In this document: positions 11,918 through 25,243 of the stretch, piece after piece
Numbering within the stretch: position 1 is the first letter of the stretch
Layout of the letters: the number at the start of each line of letters is the position of its first letter
Assembly (NCBI GenBank): GCA_964036155.1
Contig: OZ038423.1
Span: 26,489,249-26,553,248, forward strand
Length of the DNA stretch: 64,000 nt
Direction: 5' to 3'
DNA from: Diploscapter coronatus
Lineage: Eukaryota; Nematoda; Chromadorea; Rhabditida; Rhabditidae
Translations under genes and position numbers: made by a program
The notes under the pieces: model-generated
The model's input: only the letters and a program-made list of their open reading frames with translations
Told to the model about the DNA's origin: nothing
Databases searched by the model: none

Positions 11918-14007
11918 TTAAGCACGTCGTCTGAGCTTTCTGCGCTTGCGGGCCTTGGCTGCGGCTCGTTGTGGGCATTCGCAATATCCTAAAAAAACCA
12001 GATTAGAAACCCAAGAAAGGTGAAGCATCTTACCTGCATCCTCGCCATTGGAACCCGCCGGGCCTGCTTCGGCTGGTCTTCCATCTTCGCCAGGCTTAAT
12101 CAACTCTATTAAAACTTATCCCGAGATTCCGAATTTACCAATCCGTCGTTTCCACTGATACCTGGTGGACCCTAAATTTGTCGATAAAATTCGATCAGAT
12201 ACAGAATTTTGCCGTACACTATCGCCCTTGGGCCCACAGTCGCCCGGTCTTCCATCCAATCCAGCTGAAATTCGTCGTTTGGAATCATTATTCATGTGTT
12301 ATGCAAATTGTCTCTTACGTGGTCCAGGCTCTCCAACGGGTCCACATCTAAATTTGCAACGTTAAAGTCAGGTAAATAATTTCAATATGACCTTCCGGGC
12401 CCACCGGGTCCTCCTCGTCCAGTGCTGCAGTCAGCTCCAGCAGGTCCTGAAAAAGTGTTCATTTATAGGAACCCACTACGAGCCCAACCTCGTGGTCCTT
12501 CCAGTCCATCGACGCCTTGTGGGCCGTTTGGACCGCCGGGGCTAAACGATGAATTGTTAGTTGATCCAATGATCATTCTAAAGAAGGTTCTACCCAATTG
12601 GTCCGGGAACTCCTAAATTTATCTTTTAGAATTATCATTTTGAGAATTTTTTTACCAGGATTCCCTGGACGCCCTTCCTTGCCCGGTAGACCTTAAAATT
12701 TGCTCAGATAAGTTTAAAGTAGTTCAAATGTTACCAGGCTCTCCAATCAGTCCTGGATGACCCTCGACACCTTCAAATAGTGATATTATCTAGGTAAATT
12801 TATTTAGAAATTGTTAAAATAAACCTGGCAATCCTGGTGGTCTGAAAATATTAAAATTAAGCCGAAATAAAAAAAAAGAAGCTATCCTACCCCTCTGGAC
12901 ATTTGATGCACGACTTTGGATAGCTTTCTGGAATTGGAATTGGCAATCCAGGAGGTCCCTAAATTACATCGATTATTATTTGAGATCTGTTGATTAAACT
13001 TACAGGTGGCCCCTCGCCTCCGTTTTCTCCAGGCTTAAGATGTCCAATTGAATGCAAATTCTAGAAAAATAATATTGTGAACTTACCGGTCCGGGCTCTC
13101 CTTCGCGTCTTAAAATAATATAATTATTTCTAGCTTTTATTTTGGAAAGATAAGCTCTAGGGGAATCAGAAGGAAGGGTAAAAGATAGAATTTATGTCTG
13201 AAAAGTTGCGAGAAATGTTATGACTTTCTAAGGAAGTAAAGCTAACGAGAGATTTATGCCGACTAGATTAGGATTATCACAATTAGATAGTGTCTAGTGT
13301 AAAAAAACTTATCATGCAATCCAGGGGGTCCTGAAAATAAAACATTAATATCATTCGTTTAAAATTCGATATTTCTCATTTCTATCAAGTAGTCGAACGC
13401 CACAATAAATGGATGTGGGTGTGGAGTGGATGGAGATCGCGAAGAATCAAAGTTATTATTATTAGACCCACCAGCCGGGCAATCTCTCCTTGGAAGTCCG
13501 CAGTTGCACGCGCCTGCGCTCCTCTTGTTCCTGCCAACGATCGAGGCGAACTCGACCGGCTCGCTGACGCCGTTCACCACACCATGGAACACCGCGATCT
13601 GACCCCAAGTATCCTCAGATACTACCTGCAATTTTTCTTCGATTATTCTTAGATCACTTGTTCTTCAAGACGTTTTTTCCTTTCATCAAGATTCAAGATT
13701 TTCATCATGAGATCAAAGATTTATTTTCTTGTGGATTGCAAGGTGAGCTTGAATGTGTACAATGCAGATGGTGAACTATGAGGATTACTGAAATGATTTT
13801 CATGAGATACTTGATTGAAAAGCTAATGGAAAATATTTCGAACGTTTTTAAATTAATGAATTTTGGAACCTTGAATTCATTGATGTGCGACATGACGTCT
13901 TCGCGCATGCCCTCAATGTCATTGACGATCAAAATGGCGGCCAGAATCACAGCGACGACGACGAACGCCGACGCCGTCGTCGTGGCGTATACTGCCAGAC
14001 GTACCAT
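11918..14007 (-). CDS. Nematode cuticle collagen, about 17 exons
   Basis: Exon 1 (14007-13870) encodes a TM region (VYATTTASAFVVVAVILAAI), then HINEFK. Exon 2 (13625-13472) gives VVSEDTWGQIAVF, a basic RNKRS cleavage-like site and CNCG. Gly-X-Y exons follow at 13330-13309 and onward, interrupted by a Cys segment (SCIKCPEG) and a Cys in each later block (GADCSTG, RCGPVGEPG, GDCGPKG). The end is YCECPQRAAAKARKRR with stop at 11918-11920. This is the usual cuticle-collagen order: N-terminal membrane anchor, homology box, Gly-X-Y blocks flanked by Cys for non-reducible cross-linking. Most Gly-X-Y introns split a Gly codon after its first base. Two breaks in Gly-X-Y occur: HDKRE after the first block and RPAEAG near the end. 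CAG precedes the ATG directly and TATAAAA lies at 14316-14322, so SL trans-splicing is likely. Confidence 0.9.
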
Positions 14008-15132
14008 CTGAAAACAGAATCAAAATAAGTTCGACTTAAAATAGCAAAATGTTTATCTTCTCTAGATTGATAAGATCTATGAAGGATAAGGTATATCGAC
14101 CCCAGAATTCTCACAAATAGTTGAACGAAAAACTCTGAAGAAACGTTCATTTTTATAAGACGAAGATGAGGATCTACTAAAGAGATAAGGCAAGTCATTT
14201 TTATTTCATAATCCGAAAAATAAATGGTTGTAAAAATCAGCATGAAAATAAAAATTAAATTCCGATTTCCACCTCTGCTTCGGCGAAAATTCCTTGGTGA
14301 GCGTCTGAGATCGGCTTTTATAGCCACCGTTTTTTGCGTTGTTCATTAAGCAGAGAGGCATCTAAGCGCTTCGTCTGCTGCCTGTTGATGACGTTCCCGT
14401 TTAGGGTCAGTTCTCGCGTCGTGCAAAAACTCGGCCTCCTTCGACTTCTTCTGGGAGACCCTTCCTTAATCTCAGACTGTTTTGATTCGTCCATGCTTAG
14501 TCAGGGGGACAGAAGAATTCGTACGTCAGAGATCGGCAAGGCTCTCGTAAAAACTCGGCCCAAACCGGGCGCCAGCGAACGTCGTATTCGTTAATTTGGA
14601 AACACAGACAAAATATGAAGAAATAGGGCGCGTCAGCACTGTACACGGAGACAAAAACTCCGACGACGCGTTTGACATATGGCTTGAAGATGGATAATTA
14701 AGCCCCCTGTTCTTCAGTTTTTCATAACTCCATACTTTCCATTATTCTCTAAGCCTCTTGACAGATAACCCTATTTCTCTCTAGAAAAGGAAAAGAGAAA
14801 GCATCGTTTTTGCTGCTTGGGCCCGTCAATTTTTTATCAAGGCGCGGCGCGCCACATTTCATCAGTTAGATTGATAGATTGATTAGATGAAGATAGCGAA
14901 GGCTTTGGGGGAACGTGACAAAGATGCGAATTAGGTTTAAAGAAAGTCTTCGAAGTTAATTTACCCACGAAAAATAAATGTTTTGATGTGAATAATAAGA
15001 CATCGAAAATCATAAACTGCGTCCTTGACCTTGAAACTTCAGTTTGATAGACAATTTGAATTCGACTTGAATAAACAATGCATTTTGGCTCACTCATTAA
15101 ACAAAGTCATTACCCTGCCAACATTCTCGAAG
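14008..15132. other. Divergent promoter region between collagen and SLC6-type gene
   Basis: The collagen (minus) and transporter (plus) are transcribed away from each other from this 1.1-kb region. It is more GC-rich than the surrounding DNA and contains a GC-rich GGCGCGGCGCGCC at about 14841. No additional gene was supported; open frames here overlap on both strands without family motifs. Confidence 0.5.
14316..14322 (-). promoter_or_regulatory. TATA box of the collagen gene
   Basis: TATAAAA on the minus strand, about 310 bp upstream of the collagen ATG. The ATG is immediately preceded by TTTTCAG, so the space would be an outron removed by trans-splicing. Confidence 0.5.
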
Positions 15133-18100
15133 ATGAACAACGAAAACGCGAATGGGAAGGAGGGGGAGACGACTCCGTATCCGGTTTGTGATTTTCATCA
15201 GGAAAAAATATTCCTGAAAAATTCACGCACCTTCAATCTTGGAAATGAATAGATTTCAAGATAAGCTTGTCTCTAAAAGATCAAAAATTGGATGATGAAC
15301 TTTCCAAAAAAAATCCTGAAATATGAAACTTGGGGACCTCAACATATTTTGACATGAGGAATATTGGAATAGTTTGGGAAAAAAAGATTCAGACACGTTT
15401 CCCTATAATGACATCATTTAACATCCAAATAACCCAAGAAAAAATTGGTCCAAAATAATTAACTTGGCATTATTTTTAGGATTTGAACAAGTATCTTTAC
15501 AAGGGCGTCAAGAGACCGTTGACGAACTTGCAGAAGCGGCGGAAGGACGAGATCGAGATGCTCATTCGGTTCGGCAGCAACGACGCCGCGACGCTCGAGT
15601 CCTCCTCTGCAGACTCGTCCAAGAACATCAACGAAAAGACCGAGGAGCGCTTCGACAACATCGACGACGCTGCACTCAGCCCCATCCCAATGAGTCCCGT
15701 CCCCGCGCCAGCTAAGGTCACATGACCATTCTTCTTAGCGACTTGCACTTGACTTGATGACAACATGATTGTTTTGTCATAAAGCCGAATACAAGCAACT
15801 GCTCTTCACAAACGCGTAATTTACGTGATGATAAAATGTAGGGAAAATACTCTTTTGACATCAAATCAAATACAATTAGATGATGATCTGCAAGGGAGGT
15901 TTGTAAAGGAAACGATCATAAAGTGATTGTTCCACCATCATCACCATATCATTTTGATTTGGCGATCCCAAAGGAACTCAGAGAACTCCTTATTTCAGCT
16001 GGAAAACGTCGAGTTGGAGCAGGAGTTGGGTGCGCGAGCGGCGAGCAGAGTTGGGTCGTTTAGGTTCGTCAAAAGCAACTAGAAAGAAAAGTAAAGGACA
16101 TTTTATTCCAGACAATTCGGCACGCTGTTTTTGGTCAGCACGAACGTGATCGATGTGATTATGTTCGTGCACGAGTACTACAAATGCGGCGGATGCAAGA
16201 GTGAACTTCAAATTTCACCTGAACAATGATGATCTTTAGATGCGTATATTCTGATATTCACACTCAGCCATATTTTGCTCACCTTTCCGCTGGCGCTGAT
16301 GGAGATGAGCATCGGCCAGTACTCGTCTCTGCCCGCGTTCACAATCTTCGAGCGCATCGGACCCGCATATGCTGGTAGGAAACTAGATGAAACAGATTCT
16401 TGGAAGCGTGAAACTCGAACTTTACGTAATTATTTGATGGACTAGCTTCTGTTACACCTTTTTCGTTCATTCATCGAAAAATTCGTAACAATTTCTCGAT
16501 CGATGCAATATGGTGAAAATTGCCAGGGAAGCTGATTCTGTTCACAATTTCTAATCGAATAAAGTTTCCAAGTATCTATTTATTTAATAGGAAAATCAAT
16601 GAAGGCAAACTTTTCCGCTTCAGGAATCGGCTACCTGATTTTGGTGCTGCGTCTGTTCTTCACGCTGCTCGGCTCAATCGAAAGTCGGCTGTTGACTTAT
16701 TTCATCGAATCGCTGGGCTCAATGATGACGGGGAACGATGACTGGATGAGATGCAAGCATTATCCGGCTATTTGTAAGTAATTTACCTGAAACACGACTT
16801 TTGCAATATTTTCATTGAATGAAGTGATAAACATTCACTTGTGCATGTGTGCATTCCTCACATTTCTGTTTATCTTATTGAATTTCAACTTTAATATTGC
16901 AGTCTGCCGCGAACCACTGAAGGTTTGTGGGATGCATCAGGTGTTTGGCGAATGCGACGATAGGCAATTCGATACCTCGAAAGTGCCCAATATGACGCTG
17001 CTTTACTTCCATATACGCAGCGAGGGCGCCGATTTCGTCGGATTTACGCCTCCGAAGATATTCTTGTAAGAACTAAAAATCATACGTCCCAAAATTTGAC
17101 TCGCAGAAAAATAGTATGTTATATTGAGGGAGAAAAAGAGCACATCTTCTTTTCCTCTCTTGAACAGGTGCACTATTTTTCTGCGAGTCGATTTGCGGGT
17201 CGAGTTTTGAGACGTCTATTGAAAATTCTGTTCACAGACCTGACGCTGAAAATTTTTCTCGGTGTTAAAGTCACAAATCGATGATATTTCTATCTAACAT
17301 ACAGACAATTGATTTCCACGAATCAGACGCTGACACTGACGCAGATGATTATTGTTGGTGTCAGTATCTTTAAAATTATCCTTGCACTTCAGGAGAAGAC
17401 AGCAACTGTTCGGCGTCGTCGAGAGTCACGTTCTGTTGCTGCTGCTCTTCTTCTGCACCGGATTCATCGCCTACAAGGGCATGAAGTTCTTCATGAAGGT
17501 AGATCAGCTTCGATCCATTTCCAATCAGCCTCAATTCACTTCAGATCAGTTGGCTGCTGGTGACGCTGATCATCGTTGGATACGGAGCGATTTGGGTCTA
17601 TTTGGGCAGCATCTTCAGTCCACCGGGGTGGGGCAGCTACAAGAACGTCACCAACTGGACGATGTTGTTCACCGAACGACATGTTTGGACGGACGCAATG
17701 TATTCCGTAAGTCTAAAACTTTGAATATTGCATGATCGCATTATCATTCTTCTTCCATATTTTTCCATAATGATTACTCGCTTGAAGTTTTTTCTCTAAA
17801 ATTCTAAATAATGCAAAGTTGAATGACATGCTTAGATTTTGCAAACGCATTTTCAATGTCTATTCTTTCGGGGGTAAAAACCGCATCAATTAACAAATAT
17901 TGTGTAACTTAGATGTTCTGACTATTAATAAGTCTTCCTGAACGCATTTTATCTATAAGTTAGGTAAAAACAAGCTCAAAGCGTGAGCACGTATTTTGCT
18001 TTTTTTAATTTGCATACATCATTTTCACTGCTTGAACTCATTAAATTTCATTTGTAACAATTTCTTTCTTTGCCCATTTGACGTGCGCCCCTGCGTCACT

Positions 18101-20300
18101 CGTTCACAAAACTACTAAGCGGTTTTTGTCGCGAGTAGGTGTTTTTCGATATAATTTTGTAATCTGCCTATACCTTTGTCATGTCTGTCACAGATTCCAA
18201 TGTGACATTTTTTATTATATATTTCGACCCTCTGACGAAATTGATTCAAAAAGCTGTAACTTCCTTTACATTTTGTAGAAATCAAATTTGAAATGAGAGA
18301 ACAAATTGCATACACAGCTTTTGCGGAGCCTAGACATGTTTTTCACTCAAGTGAACAAGATGATATTCAAATCAAATATTTAAAATTTTAAAAGTAAATT
18401 TACCGATTACTTTGTTCCTATACATTTTTCCCCAGCACTCTAAACGAAATTCTTTCCAGTCCCTTCGCTCAGTCAACATCGGACATGGCACACTGCTGAC
18501 GCTCGGCTCGACTTGCGAATTCAAGAACAATGCGATTAGGTCCGCTTAACGTCCGAAAATCGAAATCTTGCGCATGATTTCCAGGGACTCAATACTATTG
18601 GTGTTCTTCGCGCTGGCACTTCGCATTTTTGCCATCTACGCGCTCGGTCCGTTCATGCAGATGGCCTACTTGAGCATCAAGAGCTGGAATTCGGGGGCGA
18701 TGGACCCATTAGGTTAATTTTTTAAAGTTCTTTTCCCTCTTCCACTGATTTGGTAAAAGCTTATTTTTAATAATTTTAACATTTGAATCGGACATTGTAG
18801 TGTTTTGTTATTTTTTTATTTCAAAGAATAAACCACCCTTTTTCTTTATTATCATTGTTCCTTCAAAACGGTCATATTTTTATTCAGAATTCATGCGTCG
18901 CAATAATTTCGTGTACGATTTGATGTTCACCGCGGCGCCGGGCATTCCCGATGGGACGACAACTCGACTCCACTTTTTCGTCTACAGCCTCTTCTACCTG
19001 GCGATGATCATTTCCATTTTCTGCTATCATGTAAGAATTCGTGGAGAGTTGAAATTCTGGCCTTAAATTCGATCGGGAATTGTTTTTCGAACATCCGATT
19101 CTTCAGATATTTACGTACGAAATCATTCTTGCGGCCGTCTACCGCACCTTCCCTCGACTGCTCTATTTGTCGAGTAGAATCGTCAGGTTTTCTTGAACTC
19201 CACCCAGAAAACTCCAATAATCTAGTTTTTCAAGATTTTGCATTCTCCTGGGAGTTGCCAGCATTTTGATCATCGTTTCAGGACTCTATCTCTATGTATG
19301 GAATCCAAAACATACGCCTTAAGCTAAAGTGCCCTTGCAGCTCAACAGCAAAGACGACTTTCGCGTCTACGTGTTCCAGCTGTTCAGCAAGATGATTGTC
19401 ACTTCCGTGACTTTTCAGGTGCGTGCGGCTTGCACGGAAATGACAGAATGCATATTCTTCGTCGTTTTCTCCAATTTTTATGGATACTGTTATTTCCTGT
19501 TTCGTCAACTCTGGTTTAATTTGATCGTTTTAGGTACTAGTGATTTCCCATTCATACAGGTCCAAGAGGTTGCTGATCAACATGAAGGTGCATTTTTTAG
19601 TTTTTCTTTTGAAATAGCAACAAAATTTCCAGACGATGATGGCGCACACCCTTTTCTCGCGCTGGTTCCTCTTCTACATGCGGCTGCCGCTGGTGATCGT
19701 CTGGGGCTTTATCGTTCCCGTCAGCTACTTTGTAAGATGATGAAAAAGCTCAAAAATCCTCAATTAAAAAATTCCAGCTGTTCTGGCTGATCATCGTCAT
19801 TCCTGACAACTTCTGGGGCATTTCGCACTACTCCATCTTCTATCTGTGCACCGCCTGTCTGCCGTTGTACTATGTGCTGAGAAGGGTGAGGAGCATAGGT
19901 TGTATTCACCAAAGCTGACATGCTCATCATAGCTAAAGGTCGACCGGAATAGAATTTCAGCTTTTCGAAGCCGGAGTTCCGGCTCACCCCTGATCATAGC
20001 ATTTTCATCTAAACAACGTCATCCTCTTTGAAATTTCAAATGAACTTTATTTTATAAAATATTGAGACTAAATCCGCGAGCGTTTGTGGGCACTTCCACT
20101 AATTCGAGGATGCGAACACTGAAGTGGATCAGTAAATTCGCCATCTAAAATCTTCTCTTTTCCAGATGCTTCTCCATCGTTGGTCCGGCAGCGGCTCGCT
20201 GTATTCACTGTTCATTCCACACTACAAATGGGGTCCCGTCAACGTCAACAATCGCAAAGCGGCCGATCACGACGAGCGCGCCGCCAGGATCGTCGTCTGA
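15133..20300 (+). CDS. Divergent sodium:neurotransmitter symporter-like (SLC6/SNF) protein
   Basis: Twenty exons, all phases consistent, 725 aa: 15133-15183, 15480-15716, 15999-16063, 16112-16200, 16240-16374, 16624-16773, 16903-17065, 17305-17359, 17403-17498, 17545-17706, 18460-18539, 18585-18712, 18888-19030, 19107-19186, 19226-19295, 19341-19418, 19534-19587, 19633-19731, 19778-19885, 20166-20300. A cytosolic N-terminus of about 110 residues precedes TM1. SLC6 features: FPLALMEMSIGQYSS (TM2), FERIGPAYAGIGYLI, a Cys-containing second loop with NMT and NQT sites, IAYKGMKFF after TM4, IPDNFW near the end. TM1 (FGTLFLVSTNVIDVIMFV) lacks the usual GNVWRFPY sodium and substrate signature, so classical transport is doubtful. 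AATAAA near 20344. A chaperone, regulator or altered-substrate role is inference. Confidence 0.82.
17098..17189. repeat. Perfect 18-bp inverted repeat in an SLC6 intron
   Basis: GACTCGCAGAAAAATAGT at 17098-17115 and its exact reverse complement at 17172-17189 flank a 56-nt loop, all inside the intron between exons 7 and 8. Short foldback element or remnant MITE. Confidence 0.8.
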
Positions 20301-20558
20301 AACACTCACGCCGAAACCGCTCAGCGTTCATCAATCAATTCCAATAAAGATCGCATATTTCATTATTGAATAAGCAGGTTTAACGGCGCGAAAATAATTC
20401 TGTAAATATTTATTTACACATAAAATCGTCATCACATAGTGGAACCAGTATCTGGTTTGTATTGCACAGAATATTGCACTAGAAAGATCATCTCCTAGCT
20501 TAAGGCTGTGATGTCATTATCGAGCTTGTAGTAAGGGGATAAGCATTCCAGAAATACT

Positions 20559-23500
20559 TTAACTTAACCATGACGGTGAAGCCACGACAGAAATAATTGC
20601 TCCTGTTGATGCCACAGAAGGACTGAAACTGCTGCTAAGAATCTATTTCATGTGAGGCATACCTCAAAGCGTAGGGTGATAGCACCAAAGCTGTCACATA
20701 TCCAGGGCTGAGGACACTCGGCGAGAGCACGAAAGGCCTAAAAACTCATTTCTCGAATTTAAATAATTTTTCTCTCTTACGATAGAATAAATGGCGTCAG
20801 GACAGTCGGCGAAAGTATCAAAGGTGTCAGACAAAGTGGACTAAGGACCAGGGGACAAAGGGCGAGAGGAATAAAACCAAGCAACTATCTATACCAAATT
20901 CCTGAAACTAACCTCAAAACAAATGGACAGAGAAGGACTGGTGATAGGATGATTGGATCCATGACTCCTGTAGTATTTTGTTTTGTGCAAATTGATGAAC
21001 ATTTGAGCAGTACCGGGAGAGAGAATAACTGGAATCAAGGCGACAGGACTCAGGACGATTGGAGAGAGAACGAATGGCGAGAGAACCTAAAGATAAGAGA
21101 GTAGATCGTTGCTATTCGACTTTATTGCCAATGGTCCGAGTATACGTGGGGCAACAATGACTGCGACGAAGAGCCAAGGTGACAGAATAACACTGCCGAA
21201 GACGGACGGTGAGAGAACCAGCGCTGCCAAGACGACTGGTGAGAGCACAAGTGCTTGTGAGGCTGCTGCTGGATTAGCGATGATGGGCAGGTTGACGATC
21301 GGGGAGAGGATGAAGTCCTTCTGACGTCTCTGAAGATAATTATTTCGAGAATACGAATGAAAGGTGTTTGCGGAGCAGAAATGATTTCCACAAGCCGTTG
21401 CTCGCATTGCTCACCTCAAACTTCAGCTTCCCTTCAGCGATACTGTGGACCGCACCCATGAGCGCTGTTCTGACTTGTGCATCGGAGAGCCTCTTGAGCT
21501 GAGCGAGTTTCTCCGGGTTTGCATGCGGTGATCCAGGCCCGTAGAAGAGCTCCTTCTGCCCGTTCGTCATGATCACGTAGCCGGTGCGGTTCATTTCTTT
21601 GGTCTGAAAAGATTCCTTCGAGAAGAAATTTACTTGATCTACCTGCTCAGGCGTATACGTCGTTTCCAACTTTTTGATGATGTCAATTTTGGCAGTTTCT
21701 TTATCTCCATAAATCCGGCTGACATTTTCTCTGGTGAAGTACAGAGGTTGGCCTTCTGGACCGAGATAGTCCCGCTGTGCAAAAGGATGCTGGTGAAGCG
21801 CCTTTTCGGTTTCCCTCTGAAAATTCCAATCCTGAATCATTCAATGTTTCACTGAGTTGTTACAAATTTACGACTTCGCCATAAATTTTCGGGGCTGCCT
21901 TTAAAGACAGAGAATCTCTTCTAACTAAAGGATATCGAAACGATAAAGCGAATGAGAGAAAATTCGGGAGATAGAGGAGAATTCCAGTCGTCGGCAATAA
22001 TGTCAATCGAGGATCTCTGGAACGTCGGAGATCTAGTTAATTTAATTCCTGATTAATGACTTTGTCTATGATACGCTTGCGTCTTTCTCTCCGTCTGACT
22101 GTTCGAAAAGTCAGACATACGGCGAAAAGGGGATTTATATCGTTTCATAAAGTTGAAAGACATGGACGAAAGCGGTGCAGTTCGTGCAAGAATGTATGAG
22201 GAAAGTTCAAAGATAATGAGTTGAGAGAAAAGTAAAGACTACTCATTTTGTTCCTGGAGCTTGGGAGTACAATGCGCCCAGCAATTTTATACCTCAGCGT
22301 CCTCTACTGCCTCGGCAACCCCAGTAGCTTCAACGACCAAATTCAGGAGTTCCTGCTGAGCGTAGTTCCCATTTTGGCCTGAAAAGTTAAAAGAGCGGTT
22401 CTTTTAATTCCACTTTCTGATGAACCTGTCAGATCACCCCCAATCGATCCTACGATTTTGCCCAGAGAGGCATCTCTCTCAATATCACGTCCTTCGTTGT
22501 GGAGCGAGAACAGTGACGGAGATAGGACGTTGATCTAGGGTTCACAATGAACGAAAAGTATATCTTTAAATTCATTCAATTGACTAATTGATCGTTTTTG
22601 CTATTGTATCTTAGAGAAATCTCATTAGGAGATAATAAATTTATCATATTATTGCTTATCATCGAAATGATTTATTGTCGCTGAATAGCAGTTTTTGCGG
22701 AATGGATAAAAGATTTCTCCAGCCAAATTGATTTTTTACCGTTTTATTCGCTTCCTCTTCATCTTCTGCAACTATGCTGAACATCCTGGGACTGATCAGT
22801 TTGATGTTCTTCTTGTAGACATCGGAAGTGTTCTTTCCACTTATGGATAGGCCAAATTTCACGGCTGAAGTGTGGTTAGTTTAAAATTAACTGAACCTTT
22901 CTGCCAATAATATATAAAAGGATCAGAAAGGGACCATGGGCAGATGAAAAGCTGTTTTGATCAACTAGTGGATTTGTCATGCTATTTTAATCTCTTGTAG
23001 TCAGCAAATCATGCTTATTTTTCAATTGCCTAGGTATCAAATGATGATCTATGCTGGCTGAGCTATTTCCACTATGCTTGGCCAGGCTGATTGATTATGA
23101 ATTACACACATCATTGCCACTCGTATCCAATCAAAATGTGACTCCCTTCATGAAGATCTTCAATCCTTTCAATAACAATTTTATTTCTCCAGGACTTCGG
23201 CGACTTTCGCTAATTTATTCGATTAGCACTGCGGCTTGCCGCCATTTTCAAATGAGGATGATACTTTTCTGCGGAATCGATAATCGTATAATCTTGCAAG
23301 ATATCGTATCTGGAGCGTTCCATGACTAAGCATACATAAAAAGCATAGGCTGTTTGGGAATTATACGGTTCATCAACGTAAAATCGCGAATGTATGAACG
23401 ACGAAACACAAAACGCTTGAAATTTAAAAATCTTTGAAGATTGCATGGATCTTGAAGTGTATTGTTACAGTTCCATCACCTCTACTTATGTGCACTTTTC

Positions 23501-25205
23501 TTTTACTTGGGGAAAAATCACTCAGTTCAAGAATTTCGAGAAGAAAAGGTTATTGATAAGTTCGACTTTGACAATTTGGAAGACTAGTTCATAGTAACAT
23601 CATTGAAGGTGAAATGGGAGAGGGTCTTGTGATGAAGGATAGATTATTTTTCAGACTATTTTCATTGCAACGATGCAAGGAACTGAACAAATTTTTTCAG
23701 GCTTCCGAGAAAAATCTGCTTACCATCCCTCAGCAATTTCATGGGCATGGCCATGAGACGATCTTGATCAGTCATGTTCTTCTTCTTCTCGCGAAGCATC
23801 TCCCTGATTTCGCTGTCTTCGATCTCTTGTTCCAGTTCGTCGATTTCCTGAAAGTTTTCTTTAAAAATCGCGTACCTTCTATTTTCCTTACCGGCATAGC
23901 CAAGGGCTTCTTAGGTTGGACGGTGACGTCCTTGTTTGTCACCTAGAAGGCTTCTTTCAGGAGAAGTATATTTTGCAACTCTACCGATTTAATCTTCGAC
24001 TGATACTTGTCAGCGAACTTCTTCATTTGATCGAATTTTTGTCGAGCAGCTTGGATCATCTTCTTGCGTCCCTTCAGAATCTCTCCCTTTTTGCGAATTT
24101 CTTGGACGACTTCTTGCCAGCTGAAGCTCATGATCTTCTTAAATTTTGCAAAAAAAATCGTACCTTCGTTTCTTCTCTGCCGTCCCTTTGAAGATCCTCA
24201 GCGTCTTCGTGAGTTTTGAAGCAATAATACCAAGGGGTGATCTGGAAATTAGTTCTTTGAAAGAGCACGTCATGAATATGGATGATAATGTGCCTGTCCA
24301 TAGCCGAGCTCAATTTGTAGCTATCTCTGCTGACGACAGCTCGCTTTGCCCTGTGCACTGCGAAGGAACCGACCCATTCCCGGCCAACTTCGACGCTCTT
24401 TCTCAGGGGGCTTTGCGGCTGAGGAGCACGTTTGATGTACATCCTGGCTCGAGGATCGTCTTTGAGGATCCTCAAGAACAGGTTCTTCTCGGTATTGGTT
24501 TTTAACGAGCTGACGAGGCTCTTTCTTTCTGAAGAAAAAAAAAAGAATTTCAAGGGCAGTTTGGTGGGCTGACTATTTTTGCTAAGGTACTTCCATCGCC
24601 TGAGCAAACGTCTTCGGTTATCAGCTTTCAAGAGCTCAACGATGCATGTCGCGTGCTCGTCAAGCTCGTGAGCGTCTTGGACACACTTTTCGTGACCCTG
24701 CTTGTCGTACTCTTCCATGTGTTGCATTCTGAAGAAACAGCAACTTGGGAATTGTTATTTTAGGTTGGCACACAAGTTCCTAGCACACCCGAATAACCTT
24801 CTTCGTATCTAACGAACCCAAATGGGGTTTTCGGTATTGTACCATTACCGTATTGGCTTTCTTATGGTATATATCGAAACTTCGTCATTTCATTTATTAC
24901 GCGTAAGCGGTATACAGAATGAAAGCAACTTTTACTAGATAAGATCAAAGAAAAAGTATATACGTACTTTCTAGTGGCTATAGCTGCCATTAGACCTCCG
25001 AAGGCCTGGTTAATCCAGTGCAGGGTCAGGTCTTCACCAGCCGTTTCGGATATGGGGACTAAATCATGCATTTGAAAAATCTATCTAGAGCATATTAAAC
25101 CCTCAAATCTTCCATCCTTATAGAACTTTGAATTTTTCACGTCTTCATCAGTCATGTCTTCAAGCCTCTTCTCGACCATAGGCGATAGGGAACCATCCAG
25201 CGGTG
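20559..25205 (-). CDS. MLT-10-like moulting protein with LSP repeats (5' end not resolved)
   Basis: First recognisable exon 25205 onward: LDGSLSPMVEKRLEDMTDED and SKFYKDGRF. Next, from 25058, VPISETAGEDLTLHWINQAF. The exon from about 24731 encodes a long basic-acidic helical region including PWYYCFKTHEDAEDL, then a 24131-23943 helix and 23850-23735 (EIDELEQEIED). After an intron of about 870 bp comes VKFGLSISGKNTSD with KLISPRMFSIV (22868), then NVLSPSLFSLHNEGRDIE, then NGQKELFYGPGSP (about 21560). The C-terminal third is hydrophobic and proline-rich: VLSPFVLSPIVLSP and similar, ending SVVASPSWLS with stop 20559-20561. This order fits the nematode MLT-10 family, secreted proteins needed for moulting, with (I/V)LSP repeats. 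No signal peptide exon was found upstream of 25205, and one donor near 21115 is unclear. Confidence 0.8.
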
Positions 25206-25243
25206 CTAAAAATAAATTTGAAAAATAGAGAAAAAACACTTCC

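Noticed and set aside
13947..14327. 126-codon minus frame overlapping collagen exon 1
   Set aside because: It is upstream of the trans-splice acceptor and in another frame than the collagen TM segment.
23614..24505. Open plus frames across this interval
   Set aside because: They are shadows of minus-strand MLT-10-like exons.
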